Shown here piece by piece: positions 38,168 through 50,600 of a stretch of 64,000 nucleotides of DNA (position 1 is its first letter; each line of letters opens with the position of its first letter). The notes beneath the pieces are model-generated. The model searched no databases. It saw only the letters and a list, made by a program, of their open reading frames with translations, and was not told the DNA's origin. A program made the translations under genes and the position numbers. The stretch comes from Paraglaciecola hydrolytica (GTDB lineage Bacteria; Pseudomonadota; Gammaproteobacteria; Enterobacterales; Alteromonadaceae). The DNA is taken from NCBI RefSeq assembly GCF_001565895.1, contig NZ_LSNE01000005.1, positions 758,665 to 822,664 on the forward strand, written 5' to 3'.

Positions 38168-38875
38168 TTAGCCCTCACGCTTAGCAGTACGAGGCTTCTT
38201 CTTAGGTGCAGGAGCAGCCGCTGGCTGTTCATGAGTAAGTGGTAAACCACCTAATACTTCACCTTTAAAGATCCATACTTTAACGCCAATGATACCGTAA
38301 GTTGTTAACGCTTCTGACGTTGCATAGTCGATATCAGCACGGAAAGTGTGTAGTGGTACACGACCTTCACGATACCATTCAGTACGTGCAATCTCAGCGC
38401 CGCCTAAACGACCGTTAACTTCAACTTTGATACCCTTGGCACCAATACGCATTGCGTTTTGTACCGCGCGCTTCATAGCACGACGGAACATTACACGACG
38501 CTCTAATTGGCTTGCGATGCTATCAGCAACCAACTGGCCATCTAGTTCTGGCTTACGCACTTCAGCAATGTTGATCTGAGCTGGCACGCCGGCTAGCTTA
38601 GATACATGCTTGCGGATCTTCTCTACGTCTTCACCTTTTTTACCGATAACCACACCTGGACGGGCTGTGTGAATAGTCACACGGATCGCTTTGGCAGGAC
38701 GCTCGATAATGATTTTAGACAAAGAAGCTGCTTTAAGCGCCTTAGTCAGATACTGACGTACCTGATGGTCGTTAAACAGGTTATTTGCATAATCTGCAGT
38801 ATTCGCGTACCAGGTAGATGTCCATGGTTTGCTGATACCCAGGCGTATACCTGTAGGATGTACCTTCTGTCCCAT
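38168..38875 (-). CDS. rpsC: 30S ribosomal protein S3
   Basis: 235 residues. [24 protein letters not shown] start, KH domain [17 protein letters not shown] and the S3 C-terminal domain [32 protein letters not shown]. It forms the mRNA entry site. The C terminus is a basic Pro/Ala/Lys tail. Confidence 0.98.
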   Translation of the reverse strand: MGQKVHPTGIRLGISKPWTSTWYANTADYANNLFNDHQVRQYLTKALKAASLSKIIIERPAKAIRVTIHTARPGVVIGKKGEDVEKIRKHVSKLAGVPAQINIAEVRKPELDGQLVADSIASQLERRVMFRRAMKRAVQNAMRIGAKGIKVEVNGRLGGAEIARTEWYREGRVPLHTFRADIDYATSEALTTYGIIGVKVWIFKGEVLGGLPLTHEQPAAAPAPKKKPRTAKREG

Positions 38876-38884
38876 TACTTTCTC

Positions 38885-39217
38885 CTAGTTATCAGACACA
38901 ACAACAGTGATGTGACTGCTACGCTTAAATATACGATCAGCACGGCCTTTGGCTCTTGGCTTGATACGCTTCATAGTTGGACCTTCATCAACAAAGATTT
39001 GCGAGACAGTCAATTCGTCGATGTCCGCTCCTTCGTTGTGTTCGGCGTTCGCAATCGCTGATTCTAATACTTTTTTGATTAGATCGGCGCCTTTCTTAGG
39101 ACTATAGGTCAAAAGTTCAAGGGCCTTTTCAACGTGTAAACCACGAATTTGATCTGCTACCAAGCGCGCTTTTTGAGCCGAAGTACGGGCGTGACAATGT
39201 TTAGCTAATGCTTGCAT
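38885..39217 (-). CDS. rplV: 50S ribosomal protein L22
   Basis: 110 residues. [14 protein letters not shown] and the extended loop [33 protein letters not shown] that lines the exit tunnel, the region where macrolide-resistance changes occur. Confidence 0.98.
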   Translation of the reverse strand: MQALAKHCHARTSAQKARLVADQIRGLHVEKALELLTYSPKKGADLIKKVLESAIANAEHNEGADIDELTVSQIFVDEGPTMKRIKPRAKGRADRIFKRSSHITVVVSDN

Positions 39218-39228
39218 TTTTATCTCCC

Positions 39229-39504
39229 TTATTTCTTGGCTTTCTTATCCGCGACATGGCCGCGGTAAGTGCGTGTTGGCGCAAATTCGCCCAACTTATG
39301 GCCGACCATTTCGTCAGAGACGAAAACTGGAACATGTTGGCGACCGTTATGGACCGCAATGGTCAACCCAATCATATCTGGGATGATCATAGAGCGACGA
39401 GACCAAGTTTTGATTGGTTTCTTGTCGCTCTTTTCCACTGCAGCCTCAACCTTCTTCAACAAGTGTAGGTCTATGAATGGACCCTTCTTGAGAGAACGTG
39501 GCAT
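39229..39504 (-). CDS. rpsS: 30S ribosomal protein S19
   Basis: 91 residues, the exact usual size. [20 protein letters not shown] and [29 protein letters not shown], with the [16 protein letters not shown] end, are diagnostic of the S13-partner head protein. Confidence 0.99.
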   Translation of the reverse strand: MPRSLKKGPFIDLHLLKKVEAAVEKSDKKPIKTWSRRSMIIPDMIGLTIAVHNGRQHVPVFVSDEMVGHKLGEFAPTRTYRGHVADKKAKK

Positions 39505-39519
39505 GGTGAATCCTCGCTG

Positions 39520-40344
39520 TTACTTATTACGACGACGTACGATAAGTTTATCGGTACGCTTGTTACTACGTGTTTTCTTACCCTTAGTAGGAATACCCCA
39601 AGGTGTAACGGGATGACGGCCACCAGAGGTACGACCTTCACCACCACCATGTGGGTGATCTACTGGGTTCATGGCAACACCGCGCACTGTTGGGCGAACA
39701 CCGCGCCAACGAGTTGCACCAGCTTTACCAAGTGAACGTAGCATATGTTCTGCATTACCGATTTCACCAATGGTGGCACGGCAATCTGCCAATACTCGGC
39801 GAACTTCACCAGAACGTAAACGAAGCGTTATATAACCTTCGGCACGAGCTAGGATCTGCGCGTAAGTACCTGCTGAACGAGCAATTTGTGCACCTTTACC
39901 AGGCTTCATTTCAATAGCGTGTACCGTAGTACCTACTGGAATGTTACGCATTGGTAAAGTATTACCTGCTTTAATCGCAGCGTCTGGACCAGATTGAACC
40001 TGATCACCAGCTTTAGCACCTTTAGGAGCTAAAATATAACGACGCTCACCATCTGCATACAACACCAAAGCGATGTTAGCAGAACGGTTTGGATCATATT
40101 CTAAACGCTCAACAGTGGCTGGAATGCCATCTTTATTACGTTTAAAATCGATAACGCGATAATGCTGCTTGTGGCCACCACCAACATGACGCACGGTAAT
40201 GCGACCATTGTTGTTTCGACCACCAGACTTGCTATTTTTTTCTAATAAAGGCGCATATGGTGCACCTTTATGTAGATCAGGGTTGGTTACCTGAACTACG
40301 TGACGACGACCAGGAGAAGTCGGTTTAGCTTTCAATAATGGCAT
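39520..40344 (-). CDS. rplB: 50S ribosomal protein L2
   Basis: 274 residues. Contains [32 protein letters not shown] and the conserved [24 protein letters not shown] loop near the peptidyl transferase centre. Confidence 0.99.
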   Translation of the reverse strand: MPLLKAKPTSPGRRHVVQVTNPDLHKGAPYAPLLEKNSKSGGRNNNGRITVRHVGGGHKQHYRVIDFKRNKDGIPATVERLEYDPNRSANIALVLYADGERRYILAPKGAKAGDQVQSGPDAAIKAGNTLPMRNIPVGTTVHAIEMKPGKGAQIARSAGTYAQILARAEGYITLRLRSGEVRRVLADCRATIGEIGNAEHMLRSLGKAGATRWRGVRPTVRGVAMNPVDHPHGGGEGRTSGGRHPVTPWGIPTKGKKTRSNKRTDKLIVRRRNK

Positions 40345-40358
40345 ATCTAATCCCCTTC

Positions 40359-40661
40359 TTACTCTGCGCCGCCACTGAAGTCGATGTCTTGACCTTCTTT
40401 AAGCACGACGTAGGCTTTTTTCCAGTCTTTACGCTTACCAAAAGATGAACCGTGACGCTTGGTTTTACCCTTAACGTTCATAGTACGAACTGAGTCGACT
40501 TCAACTTCAAACAATTTTTCAACTGCTTGTTTGATTTCTTCTTTGTTCGAATCTTTGGCTACTTTAAGCACAACAGTGTTGTTGCTTTCAGCGGCTAGCG
40601 TTGCTTTTTCAGAAACATGTGGTGCTAATAACACCTTAAGTAGACGCTCTTCATTGATCAT
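40359..40661 (-). CDS. rplW: 50S ribosomal protein L23
   Basis: 100 residues. [18 protein letters not shown] start and [11 protein letters not shown]-type loop. It is the chaperone docking site at the exit tunnel. Overlaps rplD by 4 nt. Confidence 0.98.
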   Translation of the reverse strand: MINEERLLKVLLAPHVSEKATLAAESNNTVVLKVAKDSNKEEIKQAVEKLFEVEVDSVRTMNVKGKTKRHGSSFGKRKDWKKAYVVLKEGQDIDFSGGAE

Positions 40662-41263
40662 GCTAACGCCTCCTCTAATTGCTTCACTGCAGCAGCAGTC
40701 ATCAATACTTTCTCAAATGCAATAAGACTTACTGGGTCAATGCCCTGAACATCACGTACGTCAACTTTATACAAGTTGCGTGCAGACAAGAATAAATTCT
40801 CATCAACTTCTGATGTCACAATAAGCACGTCTTTTAGTTCAAGAGCCGCTAATTTAGAAAGTAATTCTTTCGTTTTAGGGCTCTCAACTGAAAACTGTTC
40901 GACCACGATTAAACGGTCTTGACGTACCAATTCAGACAAGATGCTTTGAATCGCACCACGGTACATCTTCTTGTTAACTTTTTGGCTATGGTCTTGTGGT
41001 TTTGCAGCAAAAGCTACACCACCAGAACGCCAAATGGGGCTACGGATTGTACCAGCACGGGCACGACCAGAACCTTTTTGTTTCCAAGGCTTTTTTCCAC
41101 CACCGCGAACTTCAGCGCGTGTTTTCTGTGCACGAGAACCTTGACGGGCTCCGGCACCGAAAGCTACTACTACTTGATGTACTAGTGCTTCGTTGAATTC
41201 ACGTCCAAAGGTTGCTTCGGATACTTCAAGAGCGCCTTTGGCGTCTTTCAATACTAATTCCAT
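40658..41263 (-). CDS. rplD: 50S ribosomal protein L4
   Basis: 201 residues from ATG 41263, matching the E. coli MELVLKDA start; GGAG lies 8 nt upstream. An in-frame GTG at 41266 is one codon earlier. Includes [28 protein letters not shown], the tunnel loop. In E. coli L4 also represses its own operon by attenuation at the S10 leader; a fitting leader hairpin exists here at 42283-42316. Confidence 0.98.
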   Translation of the reverse strand: MELVLKDAKGALEVSEATFGREFNEALVHQVVVAFGAGARQGSRAQKTRAEVRGGGKKPWKQKGSGRARAGTIRSPIWRSGGVAFAAKPQDHSQKVNKKMYRGAIQSILSELVRQDRLIVVEQFSVESPKTKELLSKLAALELKDVLIVTSEVDENLFLSARNLYKVDVRDVQGIDPVSLIAFEKVLMTAAAVKQLEEALA

Positions 41264-41281
41264 CACTTAACTCCCCAGACG

Positions 41282-41920
41282 TTACGCTTTAACTGCAGCT
41301 TTCACGATGACATCGCCACCAGGAGCTCCAGGAACGTTACCTTTTACTAATAAAAGGTTGTTCTCAAGATCAACACGAACTACATCCAAAGACTGTACGG
41401 TGATACGCTTGTTACCAAGCTGACCAGCCATTTTTTTGCCTTTGAAAACTTTACCTGGGCTTTGGTTTTGACCAATTGAACCAGGTGCACGGTGAGACAA
41501 TGAGTTACCGTGTGAGTTACGTTGATGACTGAAGTTCCAGCGTTTAATAACACCAGCAAAACCTTTACCTTTTGAAGTACCCGCTACATCAACCATTTTG
41601 GTATCAGCAAACATTTCAACAGTTAATTCACTGCCTACTACGATGCCTTCACCTTCATTGGCTTCTAAACGGAACTCCCACAAACCGCGACCAGCATCAA
41701 CACCAGCTTTAGCAAAATGACCTGCTTGAGCTTTGTTTACACGGTTAGCTTTTTTGTCGCCAGCCGTTACTTGTAGCGCGTTGTATCCGTCGGTTGCTTC
41801 AGTACGTAACTGAGTAACACGATTCGGAGTTGCTTCAATAACAGTCACAGGGATTGAAACGCCATCTTCAGTGAAGATACGAGTCATACCTACTTTACGA
41901 CCGATAAGACCAATCGCCAT
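41282..41920 (-). CDS. rplC: 50S ribosomal protein L3
   Basis: 212 residues. [20 protein letters not shown] start and [33 protein letters not shown], containing the Gln region methylated by PrmB in E. coli. Positioned second in the S10 operon. Confidence 0.98.
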   Translation of the reverse strand: MAIGLIGRKVGMTRIFTEDGVSIPVTVIEATPNRVTQLRTEATDGYNALQVTAGDKKANRVNKAQAGHFAKAGVDAGRGLWEFRLEANEGEGIVVGSELTVEMFADTKMVDVAGTSKGKGFAGVIKRWNFSHQRNSHGNSLSHRAPGSIGQNQSPGKVFKGKKMAGQLGNKRITVQSLDVVRVDLENNLLLVKGNVPGAPGGDVIVKAAVKA

Positions 41921-41937
41921 GTTAAAACCCTCTCTTG

Positions 41938-42434
<497 letters not shown>

Positions 42435-42462
42435 ATTATACATGTGTTGAGTTAGGATGCAA
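42435..42462 (-). promoter_or_regulatory. Sigma-70 promoter of the S10 operon
   Basis: Minus strand TTGCAT (42462-42457), 16-nt spacer, perfect TATAAT (42440-42435), then a GC-rich discriminator TCGCGCCC. The discriminator type is that of stringently controlled ribosomal promoters. Confidence 0.8.
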
Positions 42463-42558
42463 CATTAAAACCAAAGAATTTACTATGTATATCCTTGTTT
42501 AATGACTAGGTAGTTATAATTTAAGACAAATATAAAAAGGACTTTAACAACCAAGACC

Positions 42559-43710
42559 CTAGCCTTTGGCTTCCAACATGGCGATCAGTTGATGCCAAAT
42601 GCCTAATTGTCCGATGATCAATTTAATGCACACTAATAAAGGTACCGCTAATAACACTCCCACAGCGCCCCACAACCAGCCCCAAATAATTAACCATAAA
42701 ATCACAATTAGTGGGTTAAGACGCATGTGTTTACCAAGAATAGTCGGAGTAACAAATTGTGATTCAATGATGTTGAACATTAAATACACCAAAGGTGGCA
42801 CTAAGGCTGCGGGTACCATGCCATATTGAGTTAAACCGGCGAGTGATAATATACACAACCCTATCAGGCTACCCACATAGGGAATAAAATTTAACATCGC
42901 TGCTAACACTCCCCACAGCAAGGCATCCTCAACACCCAGCAGTTGAAGACATAATGCAGTACATGCACCCAGCCCCAAATTAATCAAACTAATCGTACTG
43001 ATATAACGTGATAATACCCGCTGAATATTGCCTACTAGGGATATTGCCTGTCGCTTTTCATGATCTTTGGCTAAACCATCCACATAAGCTTGAAACAAGG
43101 AAGGGCCAAATATCAGTAGAAACAGGATTAGTACTAAGCCTGTCAAAATTTGCGCTATGACTATGGGCGTGGCTGCGAGCATAGTCACTAGTATTTCCAT
43201 ACCTCCCTGCTTGATCCTTTCAGTCACAATATTTTTTTCGGGCTCTTTGGGCTGTTCAACAGATTCATCGGAAAACCAACCAAAAAGGCGAAAACCAGAC
43301 TTAGTTTCAGTTTTTACGTCTTTAGTGGTCTCATCACCATGGATAGCTTCATTGAGAGAGTTGATTTGTTCACTAAATTGTAAAGACAATTGCGGCAGTA
43401 ATTTGGCCCATTTCTGTACGGGTTCGGCTAACTGCACCCCTAACAAACTAAAGGGGGCAATTAACATAGTGAGTAGTACCAAAGCAGATAGAAAGCGCGG
43501 CACATGCACTCGTTCTAACATCGTCACCAAAGGACTCATTAATAAGGCAATTAATAAGGTAACTACAAATGGTATAAATAAAGTTTGCGCTAGATACAAA
43601 GTATACAGAAGTGCCAATACCGCTAATATCACCAGCGCAGTATCGGCTTTAATTTTTCGTTTTGGAGCATTAACAGCTGAGTCCTGTTCTGTATTACTCA
43701 TCGCTTTCAT
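42559..43710 (-). CDS. AI-2E/PerM-family transporter
   Basis: 383-residue inner-membrane protein of the PerM/AI-2E family. Three N-terminal hydrophobic segments (about 25-90), a soluble insert (about 115-185, rich in charged residues, DETTKDVKTETKSG), then five C-terminal helices with the family signature ALLWGVLAAMLNFIPYVGSLIG and IVILWLIIWGWLWGAVG. Members export AI-2 or drive Na+/H+ antiport; substrate cannot be told from sequence. The gene lies upstream of the S10 promoter in the same direction. Confidence 0.87.
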   Translation of the reverse strand: MKAMSNTEQDSAVNAPKRKIKADTALVILAVLALLYTLYLAQTLFIPFVVTLLIALLMSPLVTMLERVHVPRFLSALVLLTMLIAPFSLLGVQLAEPVQKWAKLLPQLSLQFSEQINSLNEAIHGDETTKDVKTETKSGFRLFGWFSDESVEQPKEPEKNIVTERIKQGGMEILVTMLAATPIVIAQILTGLVLILFLLIFGPSLFQAYVDGLAKDHEKRQAISLVGNIQRVLSRYISTISLINLGLGACTALCLQLLGVEDALLWGVLAAMLNFIPYVGSLIGLCILSLAGLTQYGMVPAALVPPLVYLMFNIIESQFVTPTILGKHMRLNPLIVILWLIIWGWLWGAVGVLLAVPLLVCIKLIIGQLGIWHQLIAMLEAKG

Positions 43711-44119
43711 GACCTTAAAATTATTACTGATAATCCAAAGGCTATCCTAACCATAAAGGAGAGGCTTAATCCATTTATATCAAAGTGAAAAATTAAAACG
43801 CATATCATCCGTAACCAATGTCATCCTTTAACAATGCACAAATAGATTCACAAATCCTTAACACTGCGTTACTACATACTGTTTTTATGACAAAGAGAAT
43901 AGATCTAACAACTAGCGACCAAGCACATCTGGAAGGAAATTTGCTAATGTCGTTGCGAATACGGCAGATCAATTTGAGTCGTAAAATTAACACTCATAAC
44001 GCGCAGACGTTTGGCGAGTGTCTTACTTTCAAAAATAGGAAAAAACAGGCCACAATCAAAGTGACATAGGCCTTATTATTATTATCAATACATCACGCTT
44101 TTACAGATCATAAAAACGA
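43711..44119. other. Non-coding stretch, no supported gene
   Basis: 409 bp between two minus strand genes. Short ORFs on both strands (for example 43818-44069 +) lack ribosome sites, family motifs and protein-like composition. I see no clear terminator; a GGCC/GGCC repeat near 44049-44072 is too weak. The PerM promoter is probably here. Confidence 0.55.
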
Positions 44120-44857
44120 CTAGGGATACCCAGTTTCATTAGAATCGATTAGCACTTCTAATACTCTGGATGTTGAAGAGTAACCATCATGACTACAAAT
44201 CACTCTACCTTGCCCTTTGTAAAGCAAAATAGTACGCGCCAAATCCTTTTTCCCATAATTAAATGGAATCCAAGCTTTACCCGTTTGATGGGTTGTTGTT
44301 GCAGTTGGCTGACCAACAAGGTCGTAGACCTCTTGCATCGACATCCCTTCAGTAATTACATCAAGACTTTGTTTAGCTGAACTACTTGACACCTTTGCCG
44401 CTACAGATGTTTTAGCTGTGGCGGTTTGGCTGGAGTCACGTAATCCATCTAGATCGACCATGCCCTTTGCATATTGTTGATCTTTAGATTTACCGACATC
44501 ATCCGCTGCGTTATCAGCATATTTACGGAGTTTTCTATGAGCATCACTTTCAGCAACTTCATATAATGCTGAGTAATATCTGCTATTGCCAGATTGTCCC
44601 AAGGCCTTACATAACCAGGCTAAGGTATCAATATCACCTTTACTCGCATTAGGATAACGTTGTAATAAAACTTCTGCAGCAACATCTAATACTTCGGTAT
44701 CTTTCAGCCCAGTATTATAGATACTTTCAGCAGCTTGTTTGATGCTTATCATGCCTCCGCGAGTCAACTGATTGATATAACGCTCACCCACCACGTCAGC
44801 CGCAAAAGTTATATTAAAAAACGAACTCATCACCATTGCTACTATAAATCGTTTCAT
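44120..44857 (-). CDS. Exported protein with helical repeat and SmpA/BamE-like C terminus
   Basis: 245 residues. Signal peptide MKRFIVAMVMSSFFNITFAA. Residues about 30-125 are helical (SIKQAAESIYNTG, VLDVAAEVLLQRYP, DTLAWLCKALGQSGNSRYYSALYEV), like HEAT or Sel1-type repeats. After a Ser/Thr/Ala linker (about 140-165) comes ITEGMSMQEVYDLVGQPTATTTHQTGKAWIPFNYG, the BamE/SmpA pattern. Predicted periplasmic or outer-membrane associated; function unknown. AGGAAAT lies upstream of the ATG. Single gene. Confidence 0.72.
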   Translation of the reverse strand: MKRFIVAMVMSSFFNITFAADVVGERYINQLTRGGMISIKQAAESIYNTGLKDTEVLDVAAEVLLQRYPNASKGDIDTLAWLCKALGQSGNSRYYSALYEVAESDAHRKLRKYADNAADDVGKSKDQQYAKGMVDLDGLRDSSQTATAKTSVAAKVSSSSAKQSLDVITEGMSMQEVYDLVGQPTATTTHQTGKAWIPFNYGKKDLARTILLYKGQGRVICSHDGYSSTSRVLEVLIDSNETGYP

Positions 44858-45282
44858 CTCTATTTCCTTTTAGTTAATGAACTTTTTGAACATGTCTTAT
44901 TTAAAAAACGAGAAATTATTCAAAGAAGAATTAGGAGAATAAACACCTTTTTTCTAAAAGTCCAAACAAGCAAATTGTATTATTTTTACAAAAGCAAATG
45001 TACTGGTTTTGGCAAAAATCAATTTAGCGGAGGTTGGTGACAAATTAGTTACAGTTCAAGTTAGTTAAGGGAGTTGGTTTGATACCTTAAATTTCAATCC
45101 ATGTTGCGCATAAATCGATGTAACAAGAGCATTGTAATTTGAAATACAACTAACAAGCTTCTAGACACAGGTCACTGAATTATAAAGCCATCACCTAGGT
45201 TTAAATAGAAAGCTATTTGCCTTAGATAACGTGTCAGTTATAGTAAGCGGCAACATAGATGTAAAAGTAAAATATAACAATA
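44858..45282. other. Non-coding stretch between divergent genes
   Basis: 425 bp between the exported protein gene (-) and the GspE-like gene (+). AT-rich. Small open frames (such as 44735-45040 +) are antisense or lack signals. No tRNA-like or riboswitch-like fold recognised. It should hold both promoters but I cannot place boxes with confidence. Confidence 0.5.
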
Positions 45283-47505
45283 ATGACCGACACAGATCCC
45301 CTTCAAGATAAGCTCATGCAAATTCACCAGATTTTGGCGGTACATCCGTCATTGATGGATGCCTATCATAAACTTGAGCCTTTTATCCTGAACCTATTTG
45401 ATGCTGAACGTATGAGTATCTTTCAGCGTCGTCGGCAACATCAAGATTTAGTAGCCCGGTTTAAAACCGGTAAAGAAACTAAAGAAATCAAAGTACCAAT
45501 CAGTCCACTATCTATTGCCGGTTATGTGGCACTGAGCCAAAGTCCCTTATTGATCAACGACCCTTATAATCAGCAAGAACTGGCGGGCATTCACCCACGT
45601 TTAAAGTTTGCCGACAAATTTGATAAAACCTCCACCTTTAAAACCCGCAATATTATTTGCATTCCCATCCTTGATTCAGGGGTTTTGATGGGCGTCATGC
45701 AGATCATTAATAAAAAAGAAGGGGTGTTTGAACAGGACGATCTTGATCTCGCCAATACTGTTGCCGATATTATGGGCAAAAAATTTCGGTATGAATTAGG
45801 TGGCACTAGTCAGCCATTTGAATATCTAGTGCATCGCAAACTGCTCAGTGAAGATCAACTCAACAAATTAACTGAAGGCAGCAGTGATAATCGTCAGCTT
45901 ATCCAACGATTAACCTCCGAATACCGCATTCCAGATGAAGAACTTGGTAACGCGTTATCAGTGCATTACCAAGTGCCGTTTTTGCCATACCTGCCCGATA
46001 AATATCATATGTTTCAAAGTGAGAGCCGCTTAAATCTCTCTTATTTGAAACGTAATTTTGTCGCGGTATTAGCAGACGTAGCAGACAACCCCATTGTATT
46101 GATGGCCGAGCCCAACAACGCCACCTTGTTAATGGAAATCGAAAGCGCCTTAGGTATAGACAGCTACGAAATATCAGTGAGCTTGCCCAGTATAGTGCTG
46201 CAATATCTCGGAGAAGCAGTAGGTGGCGCTGGCCCTGGCGCGATGGATGAAATCCTTGACGAGATTGGTTCAAGTGCTGATGAGTTAGACGAGCATACTG
46301 ATGAAATGTCTGACGATGCACCAGCGGTTGTGCGTTTGGTCAGCCGCGTATTACATGATGCTAAACGCCTCAATGCTTCAGATATTCACGTCGACCCTGA
46401 AAAAAATGCGCCCACTCGGGTGCGTATGCGTATAGATGGTGTATGTCGCGACATCACTCAAGTGCCTGCTTCCCATCATAGTGCAGTGATTGCCCGCATT
46501 AAGATAATGTCCAACCTGAACATTGCTGAAAAACGTGTACCTCAGGATGGTAAATTGTCGTTTCGCATGAACGGCCAACTCATAGAGGTGCGGGTTGCGA
46601 CCATCCCCACTGTGGCCGGTGAAGGCGTAGTTATGCGTATACTAGCCTCAGGCGGCGCTCTGCCAATTGGTAAAATGAATTTATCGCCAAATAATTACGC
46701 CACGATCGAAACCATGGTCAAAAAACCTCATGGTATTCTGCTAGTAGTAGGGCCGACAGGTTCGGGTAAAACCACTACCTTGCATGCCATACTCGGTCAT
46801 ATTAACACCCCCGAGAAAAAAATCTGGACGGCAGAAGATCCAGTAGAAATAACCCAGGCCGGACTACAACAAGTTCAAGTCAGCCCCAAAATTGGTTTTA
46901 CCTTTGCTAATGCGTTGCGCGCCTTTTTACGGGCCGACCCAGACATCATTCTAATTGGTGAAATGCGCGATAAAGAAACCGCCCATGCCGGTATTGAGGC
47001 TTCGCTAACCGGTCACTTAGTGTTTTCGACCTTGCATACCAATTCAGCGCCAGAAACCATTACCCGTCTGTTAGATTTAGGTATGGATCCGGTTAACTTT
47101 TCGGATGCTTGTGTAGGCATACTCGCGCAACGTTTAGTGCGCACCATTTGTGGTAACTGCAAAGAAAAGTACCCTGCCAGCGAAGTAGACATTGGATTTA
47201 TCAAACGTCAATACGGCGAGGCCTACCTTGCAGAACTCAAGCTACCAGAAACCATTATGCTGCACCGTGGCAAAGGTTGTGACGAGTGTGGTAATACTGG
47301 CTACCGAGGCCGTACCGGGGTGCATGAGTTGTTGTCGATGACATCAGAATTACGCACGCTAGTTTATAAAGAAGCTTCGGTACATGAGATGAAAGCCCAA
47401 GCCATGAAAGACGGCATGCGCACTCTTACTCAAGATGGCATATTAAAAGTGCTGAAAGGTGATACTGACATCGCGCAGGTACAGATTATTAGTGGTTTGG
47501 CGTAG
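45283..47505 (+). CDS. GspE/PilB-family secretion ATPase with N-terminal GAF domain
   Basis: 740 residues. GAF domain about 20-175 (RNIICIPILDSGVLMGVMQIINKKEGVFEQDDLDLANTVA), then an MshEN-like segment about 195-310, then the GspE ATPase: Walker A GPTGSGKTT near 490, Asp box AEDPVE, Walker B IILIGEMRDKETA, HLVFSTLHTN His box. A zinc-binding pair CGNCKEKYP and CDECGNTGYRGRTG is near 622-672. Such ATPases power type II secretion or type IV pilus assembly, but no gsp or pil genes are next to it, so it is an orphan. The GAF domain suggests allosteric control by a small ligand. Confidence 0.9.
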   Translation: MTDTDPLQDKLMQIHQILAVHPSLMDAYHKLEPFILNLFDAERMSIFQRRRQHQDLVARFKTGKETKEIKVPISPLSIAGYVALSQSPLLINDPYNQQELAGIHPRLKFADKFDKTSTFKTRNIICIPILDSGVLMGVMQIINKKEGVFEQDDLDLANTVADIMGKKFRYELGGTSQPFEYLVHRKLLSEDQLNKLTEGSSDNRQLIQRLTSEYRIPDEELGNALSVHYQVPFLPYLPDKYHMFQSESRLNLSYLKRNFVAVLADVADNPIVLMAEPNNATLLMEIESALGIDSYEISVSLPSIVLQYLGEAVGGAGPGAMDEILDEIGSSADELDEHTDEMSDDAPAVVRLVSRVLHDAKRLNASDIHVDPEKNAPTRVRMRIDGVCRDITQVPASHHSAVIARIKIMSNLNIAEKRVPQDGKLSFRMNGQLIEVRVATIPTVAGEGVVMRILASGGALPIGKMNLSPNNYATIETMVKKPHGILLVVGPTGSGKTTTLHAILGHINTPEKKIWTAEDPVEITQAGLQQVQVSPKIGFTFANALRAFLRADPDIILIGEMRDKETAHAGIEASLTGHLVFSTLHTNSAPETITRLLDLGMDPVNFSDACVGILAQRLVRTICGNCKEKYPASEVDIGFIKRQYGEAYLAELKLPETIMLHRGKGCDECGNTGYRGRTGVHELLSMTSELRTLVYKEASVHEMKAQAMKDGMRTLTQDGILKVLKGDTDIAQVQIISGLA

Positions 47506-47606
47506 GTTTATCGCTAAAGACGGCTGGGAATAAACAGGGTCGAATCGAAGTGTTATCGCTATAGTGTCCCGATTGTAGATTTAAATTTAAAGTATATCTG
47601 ACCTTT

Positions 47607-50600
47607 TTATTCTGAACTCTCTGCCAATTGCTTGTTAATTTTTATCACAAGTCCAACCATGGCTTGATGAAATTGATTGAGTTGTTCAGTAAAGTCTTGG
47701 GTGTTTGTTTGTTTTTTATTGTAGATAATTAATTCTATTGATTTTGCCAGTTTAGCTATGTTGAATGCACCAATATACGTCAAAGCTGGGAGAACATCGT
47801 GGGTAATTCCGTAAATGCCTTGATAATCCTTATTCTCGATAAGAGTGCCCAATGTATTGATAGTGGGCTCCTTCACAACAAAGTCTTTTAACATACTGGT
47901 AAAAGTTTCTTCGTCTATAAAACGCTTTTGCATGGCTTGTTGTTGATCCATGATCAACAGGGTTTCTATAGGATTTGTGGCTAACGGTTCCTCAGTGGGT
48001 AGCGCAGTTACTGGTGAACTTGGGGTTAACGCCTGCGAACTCGTCAGTAAAATTTCTGCTATTACCTGATAAAAATACTCTGGGTCGATGGGTTTATTAA
48101 TATGGGCGGTCATGCCCACATCGATGCTTTTTTGTATATCCAGTTTCATGGCGTTGGCAGTCATGGCGATTATGGGGATTGTGCAATTCAATTCATTGCG
48201 CAAAGTTGAGGTAGCGGTTAAACCATCCATTTCTGGCATCTGTACGTCCATCAAAATGCAATCAAAAGCGACTTGATTTTTAAAAGCCTCGATCACTTCT
48301 CTACCATTTTCAGCTAAGACAACCTGGGCGTTAGTGTATTTCAAGAAGCCCAATGCCACTTTTTGATTTAACTTGTTATCTTCAGCTAACAAAATACGTT
48401 TCCCGCTTAAGTCAGGTACTGTTTTCATTTCTGTAAAGCTGATGGATGCATTTGCTTTTATATTAAAGACGACTTCCTGTAATTTATTAATTAATTCACT
48501 TGCGCTAAAAGGTTTTTCGATAAAATGTTTGATACCAAGTTGTTTAGCTGCTTGACGCATATGCGAAAAGTCAAAAGCTGACAGCATGATGATTTTTGGT
48601 TTATTGGCTTTAAATTCTTGATTAATTATCGCGGCGACTTCTAAGCCATCAATATCTGGCATTTTCCAGTCTAATATCAATAACTCATAAGGCTGATGTT
48701 CTGCTGCTGCATAGCGCAACTTGTTTAAGGTCTGTTGACCACCATTGGCTAGATCTGGAGTGATATTGGCATTCAATAAAGCGTCGGCTATTACCTGGCG
48801 CGATAAATAAACATCGTCGGCCACTAATACTTTAAGGCCGGATAATTGTTTTGATGGTGAACTAATGTGCTGATTTTTATCTTCTTGAACTGGCACTGTG
48901 AAATAGAAGGTGGAACCTTGACCTAGTTTGCTTTCAATCCAAATTTTGCCTTGCATTAACTCAACAAGTTGTTTGCAGATGGCAAGCCCTAAGCCGGTGC
49001 CGCCATATTTACGAGAAATCGATTCGTCAACTTGTGCAAACGACTCAAATAGTCCATCAATTTGATTTTGCGAAAGACCAATGCCTGAGTCTGTAACCGC
49101 AAACTCAAGCAACAGCCCTTGCTCAGTCTCTTTATTTTTAACGGTTACCGATACCAACCCTTCATCGGTAAACTTGACAGCATTACTGAGTAAATTGATC
49201 AATATTTGCTGGATGCGCATGCCATCACCTTGCAAAAATAACGGCACATCTCTGGCGATATGTTGAATAAGCTCAATATTTTTTTCGTGAGCTTTTATGG
49301 ATTGTAGACGAATAGACTGACTGATTACCTTATCTAACTGGAAACTGGTTGATTCTATGTCGAGTTTGCCAGCTTCAATCTTTGAGAAGTCTAAAATATC
49401 ATTGATAACGCCTAATAACGAAATGGAGGCTTCGTCGATTTGGCGTAAATTGGTGATGTCTTCAGGTTTGTCGGCAGATCTTTGCATCAATTTGGTTAAG
49501 CCAGAAATTGCATTGATTGGGGTACGAATTTCGTGGCTCATTCGAGCGAGAAAATCCGACTTGGCTTGAGTGGCTTGTTTGAGTTCTATTGAATAACGAT
49601 TAAGTTGTGTTCGTTGTCTACGGGTCCGAATTAACAGTGCCAGCACTAATAGCAGGGCGACCAGTATTGTCAGGATAATAACCACTTGATAACGAATATT
49701 TTGTTGTTGTATCAGGTTACTTTGTAGCTGTAGTTCATTTTCTTTTTGTAATAACTTAATCGCTTTATCTTTTTCAAACACATTAAGTCGCACATTATTT
49801 ATTCCCAGCATTTGTGCTTGTTTCTGATTAAAACTCTGTTGGTATAATGTGTTGTATTGTTTTAAAAAGCCAAGTTGAGCGCTTTCGTTATCCGTTAATT
49901 CTGTAAGTTCAATGAGTCTTTCTAAAATTTGTAAAAATTGAATTTTATCTTTCTTAAGGGCATCCTGATTAACGCCTTTTTTCAGCTCGCTTATCGCTAA
50001 TTCAATATCACCCTGCGATCGGTAAATCTCTGCAAGCAGCAACAATCGAGGCACTTCATTATATAAAAAGCCCACCTTTCTATCAGCCTCTATAGATTGG
50101 CTTATTCTTTTTAATGCCGCATCAACATTACCCTGTGTTTGGTTTACCTCAGCTATTGAATAATAAATAATGCCGATAAAAGGGTAGTTAATGTCAGTTA
50201 ATATTTTTTCTGCCAGGCTAAAATTGACTGCTGCATCTCGGGGGTTGGCTAATCTAGTTTGCGCCAGTGCAATGCGATAATATGCCAGCCCTTCATGGAT
50301 TTTATCATTATATTCTTGCGCTACAGCCAGCATTCTATATGCGTTTTGCAGCATGGCTGGATAGTTTTTTAGCGAAGAATAAACATTGGATAATGAGCTA
50401 TAGACACCCAACACCTTGCTACTTTGTAAGCCATCATAGAGTGCAAACGCATTGTTTAATGCCTCTAATGCCGCACCGTATTCTCCTATAGTATCTAATA
50501 CGGCGCCCTCGATTCGAAAGGACTCTGCTAGCTGGTATTCATTGTTTGAAATATCTGCCTTAGTTCGAGCCAGTAACAACTTTTCATAGGCAGTTTCTAA

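Noticed and set aside
43818-44069. Open frame of 83 codons on the + strand
   Set aside because: No ribosome site, no family motif, overlaps an opposite frame of similar length; treated as chance.
44735-45040. Open frame of 101 codons on the + strand
   Set aside because: Overlaps the start of the exported protein gene in antisense and has no coding signals.
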